Source: Diphasiastrum complanatum
Taxonomy: Eukaryota; Streptophyta; Lycopodiopsida; Lycopodiales; Lycopodiaceae
DNA: 64,000 nt
Assembly (NCBI GenBank): GCA_029204225.1
Contig: CM055101.1
Location: 62,138,955-62,202,954 of the forward strand
Direction of reading: 5' to 3'
The notes under the pieces are model-generated. The model did no database searches, was not told the origin of the DNA, and saw only the letters and a list, made by a program, of their open reading frames with translations. Made by a program: the position numbers and the translations under genes. Positions 21,982 through 32,922 of this stretch are shown here, piece after piece; within the stretch, counting starts at the first letter, position 1; each line of letters begins with the position of its first letter.

Positions 21982-24717
21982 TGGCTCTGACTCAGACGAA
22001 TGCTCTGGAGACAACTCAGGGCCCCGAGCTGACTCTCGCAGCCGATATCTCTGCCTGTCTGGAACTGGCATGGGCTGTGTATCCGAGGGGGAAGACTCGT
22101 CATCCTCATCCTCCCAATCAGCCTCCGCATCAGCCCCCAAGCAGGCCAAACAACACCTGCTCCAACTGGCTGTGATACTGCACCTCTACCTGTACCTGGA
22201 GCCCTGCGTGGTCGTCCTCTCCTCCCTGGCAGTTTCTGTGCCTTGACTTTCTTGTTCGGTGCACCCTTGGGCCTGCCTGGTCTCTTGCGGACAAGAGGAG
22301 CTGTCAATGCCTCGTCACCCCCATGCAAATCACCTGGCTGGCTAGGTTGGGCCCAAGCTGAGGCCGGCTGGGATAGGGAAGCAAAAGAGGGAACTCCCTG
22401 TGCAACTGAGCGAGGAGGATGAGCTCGTGAAGTGTGTGCTCGTGGGGCTGCTGCAGGTGGAGGAACTGGCTGTGCAGGAGGCGAGTACAGTGGCGATATG
22501 TACTGAAAGGGGCGCTGTGGTGGCCGGTACTGGTACATCCTGGGTGTTGCCAAAGGAGGAGGATGTGACGTGGGTGCTGCCACTGGAGGAGCCACTGTGG
22601 ATGTGGGTGCTGCAAGAGAAAACCTGGGCACAGATGGTGGCTTGCCATGGAGACCTGGTGCTGCAGAAGTGGACGGCGATGGAGGGGCTGCAGGCCTAAA
22701 TGGCATCGGTGGCACTGGAGGAGCTGTGCGACGCACATACACCCTCTGAGGAGCTGGAGGAACTGTAGGCACCTCATGCGGCTGCTCTGGCTGGGACTCT
22801 GTGTATGGCATGCTGGCAAGAGATGATGGGGGCGCCCTGACACTCGGCATCTGCTCGGCCTCTGAATCCAATGTGGCAACCAAGTCGGCCAGCTGGGCAT
22901 CCGAATACAAATGCTTTGGGCTCTGGGACTCATCCTGTGCACCAGCCTCTAAATCATCCTGTGCACCAACCTCTGAATCATCCTGTGCACCAACCCCTGA
23001 ATCAACCCAAGCCTCATCCCGTGCCTCATCATGTGCACCCTGTAGACTCTGCATGGCCTCCCAATCTGTGCAATGAAAGTCATCAGGTGCCTCCTCTGGT
23101 GTGCTGTCGTAGTAACGGCCATGACTCTGTGCTGCACGCATCCAAACATCTGCGGGACCGGCATCCAAACCACTCTGCCCTCTATCAAGAGCCTCCTCCA
23201 TCATGTCGACATAGGTAGGTATGCCATTGCCCCCCCCTGTGTGCCCTGCCTGTCTGCCGGTTTAACCTGTGCCATGTGTCCCACCTCTGCCACGTGATGC
23301 ACCTGTGACCCTTGCCCGTGGCGTGTGCCCTGCACCTGTATAATCTCGGCCTCTAGCAGTACACCCATCTGAATGCAGTTCGTGGCATTGTCCGTCACCA
23401 CCGTGACGACATGCTGTGGGCCTATGGCTAGGATGGAAGACCTGATGACATCAAACATGAACTCTGCAGATATGACTCTCCCCCCCCGCTGCAATCCACT
23501 GCCCTCAAAAACTGTGTGCCCATGCAGCTGGAGACCAGTATGTTGAGGATCGGCCTCCTCCTGACATCAGTCCAGCCATCGGACATGATGCTGCAACCGT
23601 AAGTGGCCCAGTGCCGACGCAGAGGCTCCATCTCTCTAGACAAGGACTCGACCCTATCCCTCAGCATGTGTGTGCGGACAACCTCTGAACTAGGGACTCT
23701 CCAGCTAGGGCTGACAGACTGTGCAAGGCGGAAGGCCCTTTTGAAGGGCTCAGAGTCAATGATGGCAAAGGGCAGGTTCAGCTCGTAAACCAGACTGGCC
23801 ACGGCCTGTGTGGCCTCTCTGTCCATGTGCGGCTGATGCGCGCCGCGAATGGTCTACTGCACGAGGGCTCTCCCTGGTGGGCGACGGGTGGTGGACCTCC
23901 AGCACGGCGCACCAACCGTGACGAGAATGGACGATGACGCGACAGGGTGGGCGCTGGTGGATGCATCGGCTGTAGACGTGGAATGGGGAGAGTGGGATGC
24001 ACTGGCAGGGATGGGTGCAGCAGCATAGGTGGGGTGCACTGTTGGAGGGGCAACATCTGGCATGGGGTACGAAAACTGCTGGCTGAGGAGGTCATCCAGA
24101 TGGGAAGGCAAGGAAGAAGGGATCTCTTCCACATCCTCGAAGGCCAGCCCAGTACCATCCTGGGCTTGCTCGGGTGGCGGAGAGTCCATGAGAAAGTCGT
24201 AGACTGGTGGAGTGCGAGCAACAATGGGTGGTGGTGGAACCGCAGTGGCAACTGTCGGACGCGATGGGACGGGATCCACCGGAATCTGAGCAGATGGGGG
24301 TGCGTGAGGCAGAATTGTCTGAGGGGCAAAGGGACCGGAGGAGGATGCACTCCCTCTCCTCGTGCGTGCCAGCCAAGCAGGCAGCAACTCTGGGTTAGTC
24401 ACATAAGGAGCGGTGCAAAATCGGAGAACGCCCTCCGAAATGGTGTTCTCCCCTGCCACGAGCCGCGGCCCGTAGGTGTCCAGTAGTCGCTGCCTGTCGG
24501 GGACGGTCATGCTGCCACAAGGGGCAGCATTCAAGGTGGCACCATTTTTGGCGCATGCACCGAGCATATGGCCTTTAAGGCGAGTGAGGGATGCAGCAAA
24601 CTCGACGAGACAGTATCGGCAGCGCATGATCTTCTGACCGGTCTCGTTGGCCTTGTCGGCAACCCGCCTGACAATGTCTACCTCGTCCCACAGACCGGAA
24701 AGGTCGGATTGCACCAT
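21982..24717 (-). pseudogene. hAT-like transposase, copy 2
   Basis: ATG at 24717 (minus). The first 287 codons are open, then CAG has become TAG (stop near 23856). The frame continues through the DUF659-like segment to a run of eight G (copy 3 has seven) near 23485, which shifts the frame. After VVTDNATN the sequence jumps at about 23341 to the exon 4 tail, so the rest of the core and the hAT C-terminal domain are missing. The tail keeps its Pro-rich and AT-hook region but has a further small deletion near 22155. Confidence 0.8.
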
Positions 24718-25037
24718 TGCAGATGAAATGAGGGATGGATTGCTGGAAAAAAAACAGCAGGGTTCACTGTTGGAGAGACACTGAAAATGGGCGAATGCAG
24801 GGCAAAGGAAATCAGATGCAAGGCAGGGCGTTGCGTGGGCGATGGGCGACGCAAGGAATCAAAGGCAGGCAAGAAAAACCAGCAGCGATGGCAGGGCGGA
24901 GAGGGCGCAAAAAAATTTCAGAGGAAATGCGAGGGGGGCGGGTAGGTTTAGGTAAAAAAAATTTAAAAAAATATCAAATAATAAAAATATTATTTTATTG
25001 TGGTACCGCGGTACCATCATGGTACCACAATAAATAT

Positions 25038-25172
25038 CATAGTACCCCGTGGTACCGCTGGTATGGTACCGCCGGTATGGTACCGCTGGTATGGTACCGC
25101 CGGTATGGTACCGCTGGTATGGTACCGCCGGTATGGTACCGCCCTCAGACCCGCGGTACCAGGGCGGTACCA

Positions 25173-25178
<6 letters not shown>
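25038..25178 (-). mobile_element. Solo right-end fragment, GGTACC array
   Basis: Starts CATAGTACCCC at 25038 and carries several tandem ggtatggtaccgcc/ctgg units. It ends at ggcggtaccatttttaat before a (TA)n tract. It lies between the head-to-head ends of copies 2 and 3. Confidence 0.65.

Positions 25179-25222
<44 letters not shown>
25179..25222. repeat. (TA)n tract at the left end of copy 3
   Basis: TA run of about 44 bases immediately before the CATAG start of copy 3. Confidence 0.9.
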
Positions 25223-25224
<2 letters not shown>

Positions 25225-25310
25225 TAGGTCCCGCGGTACTGGGTACCGCGGATCCCGGTACCGCGGGACCGTACTGGTACCGCGGTACCATGATGGTACC
25301 GCGGTACCAT
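25223..25310 (+). repeat. Left subterminal GGTACC array of copy 3
   Basis: Starts CATAGGTCCCGCGGTACTGG and holds at least six GGTACC or GTACCGCGG words in 88 bases. It probably binds the transposase, by analogy with subterminal repeats of other hAT elements. Confidence 0.75.
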
Positions 25311-25608
25311 AATATATTAATATAATTAATATTTAATATTTTTTGAAATTTTTTTAAACCTAATCTACCCGCCCCCCTCGCTTCTTCTCTCCCAATTTTT
25401 TTCCAGCCATCGTTGCCCTGTCTTCGCTACTGGTTTTGCTGCCCTGTCTTCCTTGCCTTGCGTCTGATTTGCGTCGCCCTTCGCCCACAGACCGCCCTGC
25501 CTTGCATCTGATTTGCAAGAACCTGCCTTCGCCCATTTTCAGCGTCTCTCACATAGTGTACCCTGCTGTTTTTTTTCCAGCGTTTTGTCCTTAGTTTTCT
25601 CCATCGCA

Positions 25609-28600
25609 ATGGTGCAATCCGACCTTTCCGGTCTGTGGGACGAGGTAGACATTGTCAGGCGGGTTGCCGACAAGGCCAACAAGACCGGTCAGAAGATCGT
25701 GCGCTGCCGATACTGTCTCGTCGAGTTTGCTGCATCCCTCACTCGCCTTAAAGGCCATCTGCTCGGTGCACGCGCCAAAAATGGTGCCACCTTGAATGCT
25801 GCCCCTTGTGGCAGCATGACCGTCCCCGACAGGCAGCGACTATTGGACACCTACGGGCCGCGGCTCGTGGCAGGGGAGAACACCATTTCGGAGGGCGTTC
25901 TCCGATTTTGCACCGCTCCTTATGTGACTAACCCAGAGTTGCTGCCTGCTTGGCTGGCACGCACGAGGAGAGGGAGTGCATCCTCCTCTGGTCCCTTTGC
26001 CCCTCAGACAGCTCTGCCTCATGCACCCCCATCTGCTCAGATTCCGGTGGATCCCGTCCCATCGCGTCCGACAGTTGCCACTGCGGTTCCACCACCACCC
26101 ACCGTTGCTCGCACTCCACCAGTCTACGACTTTCTCATGGACTCTCCGCCACCCGAGCAGGCCCAGGATGGTACTGGGCGGGCCTTCGAGGATGTGGAAG
26201 AGATCCCTTCTTCCTTCCCTTCCCATCCGGATGACCTCCTCAGCCAGCAGTTTTCGTACCCCATGCCAGATGTTGCCCCTCCACCAGTGCACCCCACCTA
26301 TGCTGCTGCACCCATCCCTGCCAGTGCATCCCACTCTCCCCATTCCACGTCTACAGCCGATGCATCCACCAGCGCCCAGCCTGTCGCGTCATCGTCCATT
26401 CCCGTCACGGTTGGTGCACCGTGCTGGAGGTCCACCACCCGTCGTCCACCAGGGAGAGCCCTCGTGCAGCAGACCATTCGCGGCGCGCATCAGCCGCACA
26501 TGGACAGAGAGGCCACACAGGCCGTGGCCAGTCTGGTTTACGAGCTGAACCTGCCCTTTGCCATCACCGACTCTGAGCCCTTCAGAAGGGCCTTCCGCCT
26601 TGCACAGTCTGTCAGCCCTAGCTGGAGAGTCCCTAGTTCAGAGGTTGTCCGCACACACATGCTGAGGGATAGGGTCGAGTCCTTGTCTAGAGAGATGGAG
26701 CCTCTGCGTCGGCACTGGGCCACTTACGGTTGCAGCATCATGTCCGATGGCTGGACTGATGTCAGGAGGAGGCCGATCCTCAACATACTGGTCTCCAGCT
26801 GCATGGGCACACAGTTTTTGAGGGCAGTGGATTGCAGCAGGGGGGGGAGAGTCATATCTGCAGAGTTCATGTTTGATGTCATCAGGTCTTCCATCCTAGC
26901 CATAGGCCCACAGCATGTCGTCACGGTGGTGACGGACAATGCCACGAACTGCATTCAGATGGGTGTACTGCTAGAGGCCGAGTTCCCTCATATTGTTCAT
27001 ACCCCCTGTGCAGCCCACGGCATAGACCTTTTGATGGGGGACATTGGAGCACTTCCCTGGGTTAGAGCCATCGTCCGGGAGGCCCTCTTCCTGGTGACTT
27101 TTGTCACCAGAAAGAGGCGTGTTCTTGCCATGTTTCGGGTGTTTAGCCATCTGGACCTCCGTAAGCCAGCCCCCACGCGCTTTGCATTCGACTTGGTGGT
27201 CATCGACCGTTTGATCAGGTGCAGGGCCCAGCTTCTACAGATGGTTGCCAGTGATCTTTGGGGTGCCAGTACATTTCCGCACACTGAGGATGGGGAGCAC
27301 TTTTCTTCCACGGTGAGGGGAGACCAGTTCTGGAGGGATGCACAGACATTGTCAGGACTGCTTCGACCACTCTACATTGTGCTCCGCATGGCTGACAGCG
27401 AGGGGTCGACACTTGGACTGGTGTATGAGCTCATGGACCGGATTGGACAGTTCCTGCAGCTGCCCATCTTGCAGCCAGAGAGGTAAGCGGTACAGTGTTG
27501 CAATTGACCTTTATCTTTTCAGTACTTGCTAGTTTGTTTTTCTGTCAATGTTAAGCTTTTTCGTAATGCCCTAAACCACATGCCCCTCACCTGCAGGATG
27601 ACAGAGCTGAAGTTCATATGGGAGACGCGATGGAACTACTTCCACAGGAGTATCCACAGCGTTGCACACATGCTGCATCCCCTCTTCCTCTCTCCGACAC
27701 AGATCGCAGACAGGGAGCTCGAGGCCGATTGGCTTCAGTACATTCACAGGGTGGGTCCACACATAGGTTTGGATCCTATCAGGCTCATGGAGGAGCTCGC
27801 TGCATTTCGTTTCGGCATGGGCACATTCGGCCACCCGGCTGCCCAGGATCCAGAGAGGAGGCAGCTACCCATTACCTGGTGGACCATGTTCGGTAGCACA
27901 TACCCATCTATACAGCGTCTTGCACTGCGTGTCCTTTCTCAGGTATGCATCTCATTTTATCCTCCATTTTTTGTGTTTCGTTGAAGTTTCACCTTTGCCA
28001 CAATGTGCTGAAGTATTTCAATGCACGCACCACAGGACTGTGCTGCCTCTGTGTGTGAGCGTAATTGGAGCACATGGGCACTGATTCACACGAGGAGAAG
28101 AAACCGGTTGTCAGTGAGTCAGTTGGAGCGGTTGGTGTTCTGTAGCACCAACGCACGTCTCGCCAGGAGGCTTCCGACCATTACGAGCGCATTGCAGGTG
28201 ATAAGCTAATCTTTCATAGCATGTTGGTTGACTCCTGTATGTTGGTTTCATTTCTTGATAAAGTTGTCTCTCTGACATGCAAATTTTAAACCTTGCAGAC
28301 GAAGATATCCGATTTGGAGCGCCAGGTTGACTTGCCTACGGACAGCACCCATCCCATGCCTGCAGATGACCTGGGCACACAGTTGATGGCAGAGAGAGAG
28401 AGGGAGCTTGCCGAGATGAGAGAGAGAGAGCTTGGGCTTGAGCACAGAGAGCCCCCATTGTATGAGGCAGATGAGCCAGTGTCAGAGGATGAGCATGATG
28501 AGGATGAGCCCATTCGGGTTGTGTTTGCCAGACCAGAGAGGGATGAGGCAGATTATACAGGTGCAGGGCACACGCCACGGGCAGGGGTCACAGGTGCATC

Positions 28601-29927
28601 ACGTGGCAGAGGTGGGACACATGGCACAGGTTATACCGGCAGACAGGCAGGGCACACAGGGGGGGGCAGTGGCATACCTACCTATGTCGACATGATGGAG
28701 GAGGCTCTTGATAGAGGGCAGAGTGGTTTAGATGCTGGTCCCGCAGATGTTTGGATGCGTGCAGCACAGAGTCATGGCCGTTACTACGACAGCACACCAG
28801 AGGAGGCACCTGATGACTTTCATTGCACAGATTGGGAGGCCATGCAGGGTCTACAGGGTGCACATGATGAGGCACGGGATGAGGCTTGGGTTGATTCAGG
28901 GGTTGGTGCACAGGATGATTCAGAGGTCGGTGCACAGGATGATTTAGAGGCTGGTGCACAGGATGAGTCCCAGAGCCCAGAGCATTTGTATTCGGATGCC
29001 CAGCTGGCCGACTTGGTTGCCACATTGGATTCAGAGGCCCAGCAGATGCCGAGTGTCAGGGCGCCCCCATCATCTCTTGCCAGCATGCCACACACAGAGT
29101 CCCAGCCAGAGCAGCCGCATGAGGTGCCTACAGTTCCTCCAGCTCCTCAGAGGGTGTATGTGCGTCGCACAGCTCCTCCAGTGCCACCGATGCCATTTAG
29201 GCCTGCATCCCCTCCATCGCCGTCCACTTCTGCAGCACCAGGTCTCCATGGCAGGCCACCATCTGTGCCCAGGTTTTCTCTTGCAGCGCCCACATCCACA
29301 GTGGCTCCTCCAGTGGCAGCACCCACGTCACATCCTCCTCCTTTGGCAGCACCCAGGATGTACCAGTACCGGCCACCACAGCGCCCCTTTCAGTACATAT
29401 CGCCACTGTACTCGCCTCCTGCACAGCCAGTTCCTCCACCTGCAGCAGCCCCACGGGCACACACTCCACGAGCTCATCCTCCTCGCTCAGTTGCACAGGG
29501 AGTTCCCTCTTTTGCTTCCCTATCCCAGCCGGCCTCAGCTTGGGCCCAGCCTAGCCAGCCAGGTGATTTGCATGGGGGTGACGAGGCATTGACAGCTCCT
29601 CTTGTCCGCAAGAGACCAGGCAGGCCCAAGGGTGCACCGAACAAGAAAGGCAAGGCACAGAAACTGCCAGGGAGGAGAGGACGACCACGCAGGGCTCCAG
29701 GTACAGGTAGAGGTGCAGTATCACAGCCAGTTGGAGCAGGTGTTGTTGGTTTGGCCTGCTTGGGGGCTGATGCGGAGGCTGATTGGGAGGATGAGGATGA
29801 CGAGTCTTCCCCCTCGGATACACAGCCCATGCCAGTTCCAGACAGGCAGAGATATCGGCTGCGAGAGTCAGCTCGGGGCCCTGAGTTGTCTCCAGAGCAT
29901 TCGTCTGAGTCAGAGCCAGAGCATTGA
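25609..29927 (+). CDS. hAT-like transposase with AT-hook tail (4 exons, intact)
   Basis: Exons 25609-27482, 27597-27942, 28036-28197 and 28299-29927 join in frame to about 1,336 codons; introns are GT..AG and 93-114 bp. The ATG (MVQSDLSGLWDEV) is shared by copies 1, 2 and 4. Domains: BED-like finger (CRYC...KGH, residues about 38-60), Pro-rich linker to about 270, DUF659/RNase-H-like core with MSDGWTD (near 380) and VVTDNATN (near 443) carrying the likely catalytic Asp residues, and hAT C-terminal dimerisation motif (CERNWSTWALIHTRRRNRL) in exon 3. The last 540 residues hold a charged helix, an acidic stretch, a Pro-rich region and AT-hooks (RKRPGRPKG, GRRGRPRR). Predicted role: excision and insertion of its own element and of short relatives. 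Expression is not known. Confidence 0.85.
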
Positions 29928-30450
29928 TTGTGGCTCTATTGTTTTAGTTTCAGTAGTTTGTCTCTAGCAGTCGGTCTACCATTGTACTCAGATGATTTTT
30001 CACATTATATACAGTGTTTGGCCTACATTATTTGCTGCACATTGTGCGTATGTCGCTCTGTACATGTGATGCTTTATTTTATGTTGAAGAATTCTATGTG
30101 CGTGTGTGAATCCTATTTTCATTTAATTTCGTTTGAAGTGAATGCTAGCTTCATATATATGCACCTACATCATGAGCACAACAATCACCCCTACACCCCA
30201 AACGACATTGAATAAACACATGTAATACATCTGCATTTAAAAAAATTACAAACATTGCATCTTACATGACCAGGCTCGCGTTGCACAAAAAACAACTATG
30301 TATATATTCAACCGTTGTATCAGGATAACATCACATATACTGTCATTTTTTTAAGCAGCCATCTAGTTATTTGCTGCACCATAAACTGCCGAAAACTACA
30401 TAGCAACAGTCCGCCACATACGGCTGGACCTCATCTATTCTAAACATCCC

Positions 30451-30858
30451 TCACTGATCCTCCACCGACTCCTCGCCCTCGTCTGGTGCATTGTTTTGTC
30501 GCTCTTGCTCTGCCTCCCGGTTAGCCCGAGCTGCCTCCTGGTTAGCCCGACGTCTGGCCGCCCTTTCCCTGACCATGATGAGCTGCCGTCGTGTGAAATT
30601 CATTCCGATCTGCTCATCCAGATCCAGCTCGACAGCGGGGACAGGATCCACAGCGGGGGCGGGTGGCTCCGGTTCCGGATTTCTCTGTCGAGTCTGTCGC
30701 AGCATCTCTCGGATATCTGCCTCTTGCTTCCGATGCCTCTCGTTGTGCCTTCGGATATCTTCCTCAAGCTTTCTCCTGGCTTCGCCCTCGGGCTTCGGTG
30801 GTATTCGCTCAGCCATCTCGATCGACCTTCTCCTCACAGCACCCTGATCCTTGAACAC
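30451..30858 (-). CDS. ORF2 of copy 3, unrecognised accessory protein
   Basis: A 135-codon frame convergent to the transposase, separated from it by about 520 bp. N-terminal half: strongly charged helix ([20 protein letters not shown]). Middle: PEPEPPAPAVDPVPAVE linker. C-terminal half: DLDEQIGMNFTRRQLIMVRE, then a basic/Ala-rich helix and an acidic end (GEESVEDQ). No membrane segment or signal peptide is visible. I do not recognise the family. Intact or nearly intact frames in copies 1, 2, 3, 4 and 5, and relics beside diverged elements, suggest it is a real gene of the transposon. A DNA-binding or transposase-partner role is a guess based on basic residues and context. Confidence 0.75.
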   Translation of the reverse strand: MFKDQGAVRRRSIEMAERIPPKPEGEARRKLEEDIRRHNERHRKQEADIREMLRQTRQRNPEPEPPAPAVDPVPAVELDLDEQIGMNFTRRQLIMVRERAARRRANQEAARANREAEQERQNNAPDEGEESVEDQ

Positions 30859-30987
30859 CCTCTCACAGCACCCTGGCTCTCAAACAGCCTCTCACAGCCT
30901 GTCACCGGCTCTCGCTTGCTCTCTCACTGTCTATCACTAGCCCTCTCACAGCCTCTGAAAATGCCGACCACAATGGCATTGTGAGTG

Positions 30988-30996
30988 CCTATTTAT
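30988..30996 (-). promoter_or_regulatory. TATA-like box of ORF2, copy 3
   Basis: ATAAATAGG on the minus strand, about 130 bases upstream of the first ATG of ORF2. The same or a one-base variant (ATAAATAAG) stands at the equivalent place in the other copies. Between it and the ATG lies a leader with repeated gtgagagg words. Confidence 0.5.
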
Positions 30997-31037
30997 CCCC
31001 ACAGCCTGATCGGCCATGTGGATCCCCATCATCCCTC

Positions 31038-31250
31038 CATGTGCCTCCGTACCTGCCCCCATGTGATGCTCCCCCCTGTGTTGGTCTCCCATTGGGCCCA
31101 TGGTCTGCTCACCCACAATGCCCATGTGCCTCTGTACTTGCCCCCATGTGATGCTACCCCCCTGTGTTGGTCTCCCATTGGCCCCTCGGTCTGCTCACTC
31201 GCAGTGCCCACGTGCCATTGCAACAGTCCCCTGCATCATGTACTGTACCC
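31038..31250. repeat. 85-bp tandem repeat upstream of ORF2
   Basis: Units begin with gtgcct(c/t)(c/t)gtac at 31041 and 31126, with a partial third from 31212. Each contains a ccatgtgatgct block and a tctcccattggncc block. Copies 1 and 5 carry one unit plus a partial, and copies 2 and 3 two. Copy 4 (31600-31960) carries several, some altered. Confidence 0.75.
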
Positions 31251-31361
31251 TCTTTTTTTACACCCAGAACCCCCTCTTTTTACTTTTTTTTGTCCTTTTT
31301 TGGTAGTTAATATGCAAAAAAAAATTACTAAAAATATATTAAAAAATAAAAAAATATTAAA

Positions 31362-31465
31362 AATGGTACCGCCCTGGTACCGCGGATCCCAGGGTGGTAC
31401 CGTACCGGCGGTACCACTGATATGGTACCGGCGGTACCATACCAGCGGTACCAGAGGGTACTATG
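31362..31465 (+). repeat. Right subterminal GGTACC array of copy 3
   Basis: Contains ggtaccgccctggtaccgcgg, a ggatccc core and four further GGTACC words, ending gggtaCTATG. It is followed by a (TA)n tract of about 26 bases. Confidence 0.8.
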
Positions 31466-32109
31466 ATCTATATATATATATATATATATATTCTAATTTT
31501 TTTTATAATTTTTTTTTGCATATTAACTACCAAAAAAGGACAAAAAAAAGTAAAAAAAAAGGGGTTCTGGGTGTAAAAAAAGAGGGTACAGTACATGATG
31601 CAGGGGACTGGTGCAGTGGCACATGGGCATTGCGGGTGAGCAGACCGAGGGGCCAATGGGAGACCAACACAGGGGGTTAGCATCACATGGGGGCAAGTAC
31701 AGAAGCACATGGGCACTGTGGGTGAGTAGACCATGGGTCCAATGTGAGACCAACACAGGGGGGGAGCATCACATGGGGGCAGGTACAGAGGCACATGGGA
31801 CAAATCCGGACAGGTACACCGTCACATGGGCACTGTGGGGGAGCAGACCACGGACCCAATCGGAGTGCAGCATGTAGTACAGGTACATGGAGCAGGTACA
31901 TTGGCACATCACAATTAATGGGGACAGGTACAAGGGCACATGGAGGGATCATCAACAACTGCACATGGGGGAACAGGCTGTGGGGTTAAATAGGCACTCG
32001 TGAGGCTGTGAGAGCCAGTGAGAGGCTGTGAGAGAGAGGCTGTGAGAGTCATTGTGAGAGTTATTGTGAGAGCCACTGAGAGCCAGTTCGAGAAACAAGG
32101 TGTCGTGAG

Positions 32110-32475
32110 ATGGCAGAGCGCATACCACCAAGGCCTGAGGGCGAAGCCAGGAGGAAGCTCGAGGAAGATGTCCGAAGGCACAATGAAAGGCATCGGAAGC
32201 AAGAGGCAGACATTGCAGAGATGCTGCGACAAACTCAGGAGAGACACCCAGAGCTGCAGATCCCCGCCCCCGCTGTGGCCCCTGCTCCCGCTGTCGAGCT
32301 GGATCTGGATGAGCAGATCGGAATGAACTTCACACGACGGCAGCTCATCATGGTCAGGGAAAGGGCGGCCAGACGTCGGGCTGGCCAGGAGGCAGCTCGG
32401 GGTAACCGGGAGGCAGAGCGAGAGCGACATAACAATTCTCCTGACGAGGGCGAGGAGTCAGTGGAGGATCCATAG
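32110..32475 (+). CDS. ORF2 of copy 4, diverged but open
   Basis: A 121-codon frame from MAERIPPRPEGE to the acidic end. It lacks the upstream MFKDQ start of the other copies, because the corresponding codons are changed and frameshifted, so MAERI is the likely start here. It differs from copy 3 at many sites (for example TQERHPELQIPAPAV in the linker) yet stays open and keeps DEQIGMNFTRRQLIMVRERA unchanged, which suggests past selection. It is convergent to the copy 4 transposase fragment. Confidence 0.6.
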   Translation: MAERIPPRPEGEARRKLEEDVRRHNERHRKQEADIAEMLRQTQERHPELQIPAPAVAPAPAVELDLDEQIGMNFTRRQLIMVRERAARRRAGQEAARGNREAERERHNNSPDEGEESVEDP

Positions 32476-32922
32476 GAATGTTTAGCATAGATGGGGTCTA
32501 GCCGTATGTGGCTGACTGTTGTTATGTAATGTTCATCAGTAGATGAGGCAGCATTTAGTGTCTAGCATAGTGTAAAAAACAGCCCCAGTCGTATGTGGTG
32601 GGAATACGTATTGTTATTTTCATACATCTGATGAATTATTGTACGGTGTGTTTTTTGTGCAATGCGTGCCTTGTGTATTGCAATCTGATGTATGTGTTTA
32701 TGAAATGCTATCAGGGGGTATTTCTATGTTCTGCATATGCTCTCGATCTCTGTAGTGAAAACTAATTGAAAACACGCACACACCATTTAAAGTAAAACTG
32801 CAAGTAGAACATCACAATTACAAGTTGACAAATACAGATTGTGCAGTGAATAGAATACGTCCAACACTGAATATAATATGTAAAATGGTCTGAATACAGT
32901 GTTCGACCATCTGGTCACCATT

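Larger units (their letters stand above)
20476..25037 (-). mobile_element. hAT-like two-gene transposon, copy 2 (internally deleted)
   Basis: In minus orientation the right-type end CATAGTACCC is at 20476, ORF2 is at 21060-21449 (plus) and the transposase remnants run 24717 down to 21982 (minus). The transposase-side end keeps only part of the GGTACC array (25001-25037) and stops where another end fragment begins at 25038. An internal deletion joins exon 1 directly to exon 4 near 23341, removing about 1.57 kb with exons 2 and 3 and the hAT C-terminal domain. Confidence 0.8.
25223..31465 (+). mobile_element. hAT-like two-gene transposon, copy 3 (apparently complete)
   Basis: A 6,243-bp unit from CATAGGTCCCGCGG (25223) to GGTACTATG (31465). 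The flanking eight bases are ATATATAT and ATCTATAT, close to an 8-bp duplication as expected for hAT, although TA-rich DNA makes this weak. Order: left GGTACC array, pyrimidine-rich leader, four-exon transposase (25609-29927), a roughly 520-bp convergent spacer, ORF2 (30451-30858, minus), ORF2 upstream region with an 85-bp tandem repeat, right GGTACC array. Both genes are open, so this is the best candidate for an autonomous member. The extreme ends match only over CATAG, with repeated subterminal words behind. Confidence 0.85.

Noticed and set aside
22304-22942. 212-codon minus-strand frame (and its equivalent at 28954-29592)
   Set aside because: Alternate-frame shadow of the Pro/Gln-rich tail of the transposase, with low-complexity His/Leu/Gln composition.
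25840-26343. 167-codon antisense frame inside transposase exon 1
   Set aside because: Opposite-strand shadow of the Pro-rich linker; it recurs only because the sense strand recurs.
31029-31250. CRISPR-like repeat array
   Set aside because: The 85-bp units are adjacent without unique spacers and lie in a plant transposon.
30985-31680. 231-codon frame across the ORF2 upstream region and GGTACC array
   Set aside because: Composition follows the 85-bp tandem repeat and the palindrome array, and it crosses the element end at 31465.
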